Source: Adiantum capillus-veneris (lineage: Eukaryota > Streptophyta > Polypodiopsida > Polypodiales > Pteridaceae). Taken from it: a stretch of DNA of 64,000 nucleotides. The number at the start of each line of letters is the position of its first letter. The stretch's first letter is position 1. The position numbers were made by a program, and so were the translations under genes. The notes beneath the pieces were generated by a model. It was not told the DNA's origin, did not search any database, and worked only from the letters and a program-made list of their open reading frames with translations. Where the stretch lies: assembly GCA_014529385.2 (NCBI GenBank), contig CM043947.1, positions 101,233,811-101,297,810 of the forward strand, written 5' to 3'. Below are positions 56,981 through 64,000 of this stretch, one piece after another.

Positions 56981-57874
56981 TCAACGAAGGATTTGTGGGC
57001 CTTGAGCTAGTTCTTGCTGCACAGTGAGAGGAGGCGGTCTGGGGGGATATATATCTCTCGAAAGTCGCCTTGGATGTGGACAATTGTACATGCCATGGCC
57101 CATTTCATTGCAATTCCAACATCGCAACTCTTGAGCTTGTCTTCGTTGATTGCGATTCCCTTCTCTTGGTTGTCGTTGTTGAGGTAGGCCCTGTACTAGA
57201 TTCAGAGTGAGGTTCTCAAGCTGTTGAGTTAGCCTTTGTAAAACCTCTTGTTGAGAGTTATCGCCTATTTGTGAAGATTGTGCAAGAGGGGCCCTAATTG
57301 GTGCTTCCATGGTTTGTGAAGACTCCCTCTCACTCACTTCATTCAAACCCCTTGCTCTATGTGCTTGGAAGTGTAGTTTTCTAAACTTGATGATGGCTAC
57401 CTCACGTGCTTCTTCAAAGGTGGATGGGAATTTTAGCTCTACTTTAGCCTTTAAAAGTGGATACAAGCCAACCATGAATCTCTCTTTTTTTAGAAAGTTA
57501 GGTGCACCACCATGATTTTCTAATGTAGCCTCCCACCTACCCCATAGATTGACAAAGGTTGCTTCATAAGAGGGATAGTCTTCAAGTGATACCTGCTTAT
57601 GTCCAATAAGACATTTCCATAGTCCTTCAGAAGTATCACCTTGCCCGAACTTGGAGAGGAAGCTCGCTCGCAGTCTCTCCCAGTTGGACTTGATTTGGGG
57701 TTGGAAGGTCTCATACCATGCTTTAGATTCTGCTTTTAGAACCAACGGGAAGGCTCGTAGCTTTACTTCCTCTTCATCTCTCCCGGATATGAGATGTACC
57801 ATCTCCAAGTTGTCAAGAAACTCTTGCGCATCTTCCCCACTTCTTGCATAGAACGTGGGAAAAGAACTTGACAT
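56981..57874 (-). CDS. gag: Gag of element 3
   Basis: 297 codons, starting MSSSFPTFYARSGEDAQEFLDNLEM. The Gag domain (to about residue 170) has LKAESKAWYETF and GLYPLLKAKVELKFP, closely matching element 2. The zinc knuckle CWNCNEMGHGMYNC lies near residue 250. The stop TGA at 56981 is at a spot where element 2 reads on, and a CGA-to-TGA change explains it, so Gag was probably longer. The start lies 87 bases after small ORF B. Confidence 0.9.
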   Translation of the reverse strand: MSSSFPTFYARSGEDAQEFLDNLEMVHLISGRDEEEVKLRAFPLVLKAESKAWYETFQPQIKSNWERLRASFLSKFGQGDTSEGLWKCLIGHKQVSLEDYPSYEATFVNLWGRWEATLENHGGAPNFLKKERFMVGLYPLLKAKVELKFPSTFEEAREVAIIKFRKLHFQAHRARGLNEVSERESSQTMEAPIRAPLAQSSQIGDNSQQEVLQRLTQQLENLTLNLVQGLPQQRQPREGNRNQRRQAQELRCWNCNEMGHGMYNCPHPRRLSRDIYPPRPPPLTVQQELAQGPQILR

Positions 57875-57960
57875 TTTGTTTAGACTTTTTGAAATTTCTT
57901 TTTTTTAAAAGAAACTTTTCTCGTACGGGCCGCACAAGATTGTTGACACTATAAATCTGA

Positions 57961-58173
57961 TTACATTAAAATGAAGATGTACACATCCATTGTTAATTCG
58001 TACTTTATCATAGGTAGAATAAATGGATTAATTGAAGCATTGATTTCATTGAGGTGAGTGGATCCAAATATCCTCCTTATGATAGATTGAAACCTAAACT
58101 TAGTTGTAATGATTATATGAATGGATTGTCGAGCAATAGGCCTAAAAGTTTCATTGTTTTGATCGTGATTCAT
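57961..58173 (-). CDS. Small retroelement ORF B (copy 3)
   Basis: 70 codons: MNHDQN, PIARQSIHII, TKFRFQSIIRRIFG, HLNEINASINPFILPMIKY and MDVYIFILM. It is close to copy 1 (MNQEV start, INSSINPFMLPMI) and copy 2. It starts one codon after the stop of ORF A, in the same frame. It is intact although the polyprotein is broken. Confidence 0.75.
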   Translation of the reverse strand: MNHDQNNETFRPIARQSIHIIITTKFRFQSIIRRIFGSTHLNEINASINPFILPMIKYELTMDVYIFILM

Positions 58174-58176
58174 GTG

Positions 58177-58389
58177 CTACTCTCTGAAAATGTGAACATC
58201 AAAAGCAGTTTCATAATTGATGATTGGAAGTATAGTTGGATTGGGTGATGCCAGTATTTCTCTAAGTCTTTCTGCACCAAACATAAAAACAATGCGTTGC
58301 TGGAAAAAGACTTTTCTATGTATGTGAACATTTACTCTAATGTGTTGTGCAATATGAAATGGATAGATGGAAACTCCATTGTTCATCAC
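58177..58389 (-). CDS. Small retroelement ORF A (copy 3)
   Basis: 70 codons: MMNNG, HIRVNVHIHRKVFFQQRI, FGAERLREILASPNP, FDVHIF. Its start lies only 54 bases behind the LTR end, so it is the first ORF on the element RNA. The last residues (FRE) differ from the ILL of the other copies, so the present stop may be slightly early. Confidence 0.75.
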   Translation of the reverse strand: MMNNGVSIYPFHIAQHIRVNVHIHRKVFFQQRIVFMFGAERLREILASPNPTILPIINYETAFDVHIFRE

Positions 58390-58419
58390 TAAAAAATTTG
58401 AAGGTAACTTGGAAATATG

Positions 58420-58440
58420 TTCCTCAGTAGGGGCACCACT
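58420..58440 (-). promoter_or_regulatory. Primer binding site-like sequence, element 3
   Basis: Minus strand: LTR end CCCTCA, then TAAAG, then TGGTGCCCCTACTGAGG. It matches element 2 at 13 of 17 bases or more. Confidence 0.6.
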
Positions 58441-58443
58441 TTA

Positions 58444-60519
58444 TGAGGGCGAGCTTTTTGAAATGGGGCCTCTAAACCCAAACCAATGGGCCTACCCTCA
58501 CAAAATGTTCGTAAAGAGGTACGCACACTACTTGGGGTACCACCTTCTTTTGGGAGTGGAGAAGGAAACCAATCAAAATAACACTTGCACTCACCCACTC
58601 AAGCAACACACTTTGAAAACCCCCTTACTCTATATACACTTTGGACACTTGAACACCATCAACGATTATGCAACCCAATGCCGTGCATCAAATGAAATAT
58701 GCAATTTGTGGAATAGCATTCACCTTCTCCCCATCAGAATACCCATAATACATCCAAACTCCTCCTCTCTCAAGCACTCATCAAAAATCATGCGCACAAG
58801 ACTTGCCTCTCAAACACACAAGAGAATCACTTACATCAAACTAACACACTTTGCAAAGAGAGCTCATCTCCATCTATGCAATGTCGTGACACAAATAAAA
58901 AAATCACCATGAGAGGTATCCACATGCATATGTAATGAAACAAAAGAGAGTTGGAGTGAGAAATTTCTTTAGACCAATTGAATAAGTGTGGAGAAAACAA
59001 ACCAATGGTAAATTGAGAATAGAACACTTACTTGATTCCTCGCACACCTTTTAAGGGGAGGAAAGATGCTGTCTAACCATCACGAATTGCGACACTTGAA
59101 AGTTTTGAAGATGATTTAATGATCATTACATAACCATGAGAGAGATCATGATGTATTTACAAGTTATTGAGGTGCTACAAATGATTTATTGGGTTGATGG
59201 AGTAAGAGATTGTAGAATAGAAAGAGTGGAGGATAGAGTTGCACTTCCTCCAAAGAGGAGGGTTAGGAGGGAGGATGTGAAAGGGGGAGAGTTAGGGTTT
59301 TCTCTACTATTGATCAAGAAACAACATGAAGTTGAAAATATAGGTGTGTGTCCTTGAGTCTCTCCAAGGGGGGCTATTTATAGTTGTGTAGGAGTGGGAT
59401 TATGCTACACTTAATTAGGGTGAGTGATTAGCCCTAATTAAGTGTCCTTTGACCACTCATTGAATATTGGACATAAAAGGGACTATTTATTCACCAAAAA
59501 TATCATTTTAGACCGTGAAGGCTCCATAGGGGTGCATAATGCAGGTGGGCCCCACCATGAGGCCATACGGGTGGCTCCTACGGGGTATCTCAACTTGTCT
59601 GTCTTGGAATTTAGAAAGCATCTTTAGGCTGGTCCCATCACATGCAAGTGACCTTGAACACTCATTGCTCTTCTAGAAGATGAGTAGGGGAAAAATAAGA
59701 TCTCACCCTCTTGATTTACTTGATTTACAATTCCCTTTTGCTGCGAATCTGACAGATTTACACTATTTTGACCATAACTTTTTACCTGTAGCTCGGAATG
59801 ACATGCTTCAAAAGGAAAATTTGACCTTCTCAACATGTTTGATATGAATTTGGACTATTATTCATGCCCATGCACCAAGGAATTCGGTTTTTAAGGTCCA
59901 CACTAAGCTAGGGAACCTTTTGCTTCCAAGTCTTCTTGTATGGGCCCTTTGCTTGTATGCATCCAAGGGGAATCATGCTTTTTCAAAAGGGTATGATGCT
60001 TAAACAAATAGAGGAGGGCCCAATATTATTTGCTTGTGAAAATAATATACAATTTGAGTCTTTTTGAAAGGAGAAAAACTATATGTATATTCTTAAGAGA
60101 TATTGGGCCACCTATATAGAGGGCATAGAAGACTTGTAGAGATGGACCATAATCTTTGGTAAAGACAAATGGAGAGTTGATTTTCCATGGTAATTTATCT
60201 ATATCGGATGAGAGATGGATATATTATTTTTCTACTACTAATTCACAAGAGGTAAGAAAGTTTGGGGGTAGATAGTTGGTTATTGTATGCTTACTTTTAT
60301 TTACAAAGCAAAAAAGAAAAGGGTGGTAATATAAATATATGACTAAGGTGACATTTTTGGGAAGAGTACAATGTATGTGACGCCACAAAGGTTAAACGAA
60401 GAGGGAGAATTTACTCTAGATAACTTAATAGCGTAGAAAAATATATACACATATGAGGAAGAGGACGTTGAGTAGGCTGAAAAATGTTGCAAAAAGATGG
60501 TTACCATTTTATGCCACTC
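58444..60519 (-). repeat. 5' LTR of element 3
   Basis: 2,076 bp. TATA box on the minus strand (CTATAAATAG, about 59374-59384), with a 12-bp inverted repeat just upstream (about 59407-59441). Similarity to the 3' copy ends exactly at GCCACTC. Confidence 0.92.
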
Positions 60520-60726
60520 AATGGGATGGAACACTCGTTACATCTTTACCATTCTCTTATGTGGTTTCCATTTTGGTTCTATATATCTCCTTTAGAGCTT
60601 TTTTCAACTCTTGATATTTCTTTTTCCGCTCAAGTTCTGTCATGGTTGGATCCTTGTCCTGTTTGTTTGGCTTTGCTTATCCTTCCTTGTTTTTTTGAAT
60701 GTTTTTGACATTTTTGGATTTTTCGT

Positions 60727-61400
60727 TTAAAGGATATTTTCAGTGATTTTGGCCTTGAAATAATCATGTGCATCTGTCTGCATCAAGAATTGTGTTCTAC
60801 TGGAGACTGATGGCATAGGTCTTGTTTTCACGTTTCTGGTGTCTCTTTTTCGTCTATACAATTTTTGTCTTATCGATTTCTGGTTAGAAAAGTCAAAAAA
60901 CTTATCCTCCCCTCCTTTCAGGAGTAGCTTAGCTCTCACATGTTCTTTTTCTGACCCCGAATCCTTTGAAGCAGCTGAGTGTTCTTTTAACTTATCTGTT
61001 GCATCATAGTAGAGGTCTGAAACGACTTGTTTAGCTTTCATCAAGTCCTTGGGTTCTTCAATTTCATCTTCAATGTGGAGGGTTGAAATCATTTGGATAG
61101 GAATTATGACATAGCCATCCTCATTGCAAAATTGAGTAGGCATAGACGTATTCACACATACATCCATTGTCGCTAAGATTTGAGTCCACTCAAATGGCTC
61201 AAACAAATGCTCTAGAAAGGGTTCATGTACATAGGCTTCGTCTGTGCAATCCCTTTCTAAAATACATTCTTCTCTTTTTAAACTTCCGTTTCTGAAGCTC
61301 CGCACATCCAAATAGGAGTATCTTTGTTTAACCAAGATGGAAGCTTACTTTCAGCCGAAGAGACTGAATCAAACTCTTGTATGGAAGTTTTCATGACGTT
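60727..61400 (-). pseudogene. Region before RT of old element 4
   Basis: An open frame of 202 codons (61335-60727), acidic in the middle and Lys/Arg-rich at the end (KLYRRKRDTRNVKTR). It resembles the poorly conserved linker between protease and RT in Tat-like elements. It lies in the same orientation as the RT at 40.3 kb, just beyond the far end of element 3, and is interrupted by that element's target site. A frameshift near 61290 joins further readable text (SAESKLPSWLNKDTPIWMCG). Confidence 0.5.
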
Positions 61401-61401
61401 G

Positions 61402-63595
61402 GTGCACCTAAAGTTGGTCCAAGTTAGAAGATGGTCAATGCCAGGCAAAGGTGGCAGCTGAGTGCAGTGCAGAAGGCTAGGGCAGGTACCAAAGCCCTAG
61501 GCAGCCCAAGGATAGCGGAGGTGTATGTTCAAAGTGGTTTTTTCAGACCAAAGGTGTGCTACAAAGATCTAAGCATGGTGATGGACTTCTGTGCCTGAGA
61601 TGATGGTTTTTTGTGCTAGAATGTGGTGCTCAGTGTGCTTTCCATGCTGGTCCAGACGGCTTGTCAAACGCAGCTATATGGGGAGAGATATGCCAGTTCG
61701 AAGGTGAAAGTGGTTGCAGATTCCCAACGGGATGGACATGTGCGGTTAGGCCAAGGAAGTGGATGTAAAGTGATAAAGCTGGAATACTTGATTTATGGAG
61801 CCTATTGGACTTTTCAGATCGATGATCGGAGCTACGGTGAGCAAGATATCAACTGTCAAAGTTTGGACGGGGGCCGGATCTGGGCGGTTTGGCCGCACAT
61901 CACTAGAAAGTTTGCCTGCGGTGATTTTTCGGGCATCGCCAGGGTTTACAGAGTTGGTATGCAGCATGAGGGACATGCGGGAAAAGACGGCGTGCCATTC
62001 CGGGGTCGGAGCGCGGAGAAATAGCCAGTCGAAGTTGGCGGTGGACAATGCAGGTGCAGCTACAAATGATTTTTTTTTGTTTTGGAGTTCATGGTTCAAG
62101 GACGCAGTGTGGTCGAAATGCCAAGCCGGGGTGAGGGATGGAAGCCTGGAATACAAACTTTTGGTGGGATTTGACGACTGGAGCAGTGGATTTTTGAGCA
62201 GAGAATGGCCAGGGTGAGTGGAGAGGATAAAAATCAAGTTTTCATTGTGTTCAAGTAAATTTTCCAAGTCCATTGGGTGGAGCTGATGAGCAAATGCCAT
62301 GTGGTGCCCCCATTACCCCACATGCGTAGCAGCCGTCAATGCGGACACGCTATATAGGGTAAGGCGTATGGCCCATATGGTGTACAACGAGAGAGTGGAG
62401 CTCTTGGAGCTCGTGGACTATGGCGGAAGGCACCTCCGGCGCTGCGCAGGAGGGTGGGTGGCAGATATCGACAGTTTTGGAGGCAAGGAGCGGCGGCGCC
62501 CATGTGGAGCAGTTTAAGGTTGAGACCATAGGGGTAAAAATGAAGGGATAAAAAATAAAAAATGAAGAGCCTAGGGGGCAATAGCGACATCGCTAATGCC
62601 CCCCTCCCCCCCCCCCCCCCCCAAGTGCAAAAGAGAGAAAGAGAGCAGATGGAAAAAGGCGGTTCCCCCCTTCCCAAGAGATACCAAAAATGGGTTCCAT
62701 ATGGACCGATTAGATAGCAATTTTCCAAATTGAACCCCCCACCCTATAAAAGTCAAAAATTGATCAAATTAGGGGCTTTTTCCTTGGCCTTTTAAGGAGC
62801 CCGTTTGAAGCCTGCAAAGTGGAGCTGTTGGACAGAGGAGTGTGACTGTCAAAGCCCTTTGCATTTTTCTTGTGTAAATGGCCATGGTGATGGCAGTGTG
62901 ACTTTGTACAAGTGTTTGGTGAAGTGCAATCGAGCGTTTGTTGCCTCTCTGGCTATGGTTTCCCCTTCCCCCCTTCTCTTTCTCATGCTTTCATGTCTCT
63001 CCTCGGTGCCGGCTGTGTGGAAGTGTGTGCGCCCCCGGACCGATGGTGTTGTGTGAGAGAGTGAGATTGAGTGGTTGTGTGCGTGTGTAAGGGTGGAGAC
63101 ACGCCGTGGCAACAGATGTGCGTCGTGTGGTGGTTTTGTGGAGTGTGTGAGCAGTGTCAATTGAGAAGGCGGTGGTATGCTAGTGTGAGTTGTGTGTTTG
63201 AAGGTGTTTTCCTAGAGGATAGGGGTGCTATGAATGCCCTGAGCTGTAGAGAGGCCCTTGTGTTTGTTCCGGGCGTGTTCCCCCATTCCCCCTCTCCATC
63301 TTTTGGTGCCCCCACTGAGGACTATGTTGATGCTCCTAGTTGAAGTCGAAGCGGTGATTTTTGTGATGCCAAAGGTGGGGCTAGCACAAAAAACCATAAT
63401 CTCGGGCACAGAAGTCCATCGCCATGCTTAGCTCTTTGCAGCACACCTTTGGTCTGAAAAAACCACTTTGAACATACACCTCCACTATCCTTGGGCTGCC
63501 TAGGGCTTTGGTACCTGCCCTAGCCTTCTGCACTGCACTCAACTACCACCTTTGCCTGGCATTGACCATCTCCTAACTTGGACCAACTTTAAACG
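61402..63595. mobile_element. 2.2-kb element with long inverted repeats
   Basis: 61402-61620 is repeated in inverted orientation at 63383-63595 with high similarity. The outer ends read GGTGCACCTAAAGTTGG on the left and, reversed, GGTGCGTTTAAAGTTGG on the right. The inside (61620-63383) has no recognisable gene, is GC-richer than the surroundings and has a broken C run at 62599-62622. This looks like a non-autonomous foldback or Mutator-like transposon. No clear target duplication is seen. It lies at the broken end of element 4. Confidence 0.65.
62599..62622. repeat. C run
   Basis: C tract with one T, inside the inverted-repeat element. Confidence 0.9.
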
Positions 63596-64000
63596 CACCA
63601 TCATTGTCCACCCCCTCGTTGAACATTTATGTTCAACCACACATGGCCTTATTGCACTAAAAAAACACCCCAAAACAAACTCTCTGTACACTACAAAACA
63701 CCCACCATATGTACAAAAACTGACCTCTGCTACCCGCTACCTTCACTCATGCGGGTTTCCCAACCCCCTGCTTTACCTGTCACCAACCTCCTGGGTCAAA
63801 CACTTTGCATTGGTCCCTTCCATCTTCCTACAACAACTTTGCATAGTGCCACACCAAGGCACATACCCAACTGCATAGCCAAACTGCCATCAACATACTT
63901 CTACCACTCCAAGCACTCCTTGGCCAACTCCTCACTCGCAACAAAGAACCTTCAAGAACACCAAATTGAGCACCTTCGTGCTCACCATCCTGTTCAATCA
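63596..64000. other. No recognisable gene
   Basis: C-rich and A-rich sequence with no motif I can support; an open frame at 63552-63878 starts inside the inverted repeat and has no known feature. Confidence 0.35.

Larger units (their letters stand above)
40314..60519 (-). mobile_element. Gypsy element 3, Tat-like LTR retrotransposon
   Basis: Lies on the minus strand. Its LTR copies are 58444-60519 (5') and 40314-43450 (3'). AATGG flanks both outer ends (40309-40313 and 60520-60524), a good 5-bp target duplication. Order from the 5' LTR: primer site, small ORFs A and B, gag, protease, [nested element 5], reverse transcriptase, RNase H, second RNase H, integrase, polypurine tract. It is a relative of element 2. 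Its host is the old element 4, which it splits between the region before RT and the RT itself. It carries several C-to-T-type stops. Confidence 0.88.

Overview
The window looks like nuclear DNA of a plant with a large, repeat-rich genome. It holds several Ty3/gypsy LTR retrotransposons of the Tat type (two RNase H domains, FIDD/FMDD reverse transcriptase), long CT, GT, TA and C tracts, GT-AG introns and a CACTA-like DNA transposon gene. I suspect a fern or another non-flowering vascular plant, but the sequence alone does not prove it. No tRNA, rRNA, CRISPR, bacterial operon or clearly intact host gene is visible. Nearly every coding region is decayed, often by CGA-to-TGA or CAG/CAA-to-TAG/TAA changes.

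Layout. 0.7-4.2 kb: broken gene fragments, including an Ulp1 protease end and an FCP1-like phosphatase start. 4.7-7 kb: the 5' end of a gypsy element (LTR, PBS, two small ORFs) followed by a divergent CENH3-like histone H3 on the opposite strand. 7-8.6 kb: a cluster of compound microsatellites. 8.99-17.90 kb: a Tat-like gypsy element on the + strand with two LTRs. 18.3-20.37 kb, 38.65-40.3 kb and 60.7-61.4 kb: three pieces of one older Tat-like element on the - strand, split by two insertions. 20.375-38.607 kb: the first insertion, an apparent 18.2-kb DNA transposon with 29-31 bp terminal inverted repeats. It carries a transposase-like gene, a ParB/methyltransferase-like gene, two FCP1-like phosphatase genes and an array of more than 30 copies of a palindrome. 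40.314-60.519 kb: the second insertion, a Tat-like element on the - strand with 2.1-kb LTRs and a 5-bp target duplication (AATGG). It was itself split at 46.896-55.856 kb by a young, non-autonomous element that encodes only Gag and protease (LTRs differ by about two bases, target duplication GACCT). 61.4-63.6 kb: a 2.2-kb element with about 200-bp inverted repeats.

Three things stand out. First, three gypsy elements each carry two small tandem ORFs of about 70 codons, related to each other and placed between the primer site and gag; I recognise no known family. Second, the 18-kb transposon pairs a ParB-like domain with an array of palindromes, which resembles a parS-type layout, and also carries methyltransferase-like and phosphatase-like cargo. 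Third, a CENH3-like histone H3 relic sits directly behind the small ORFs of the truncated 5' element.
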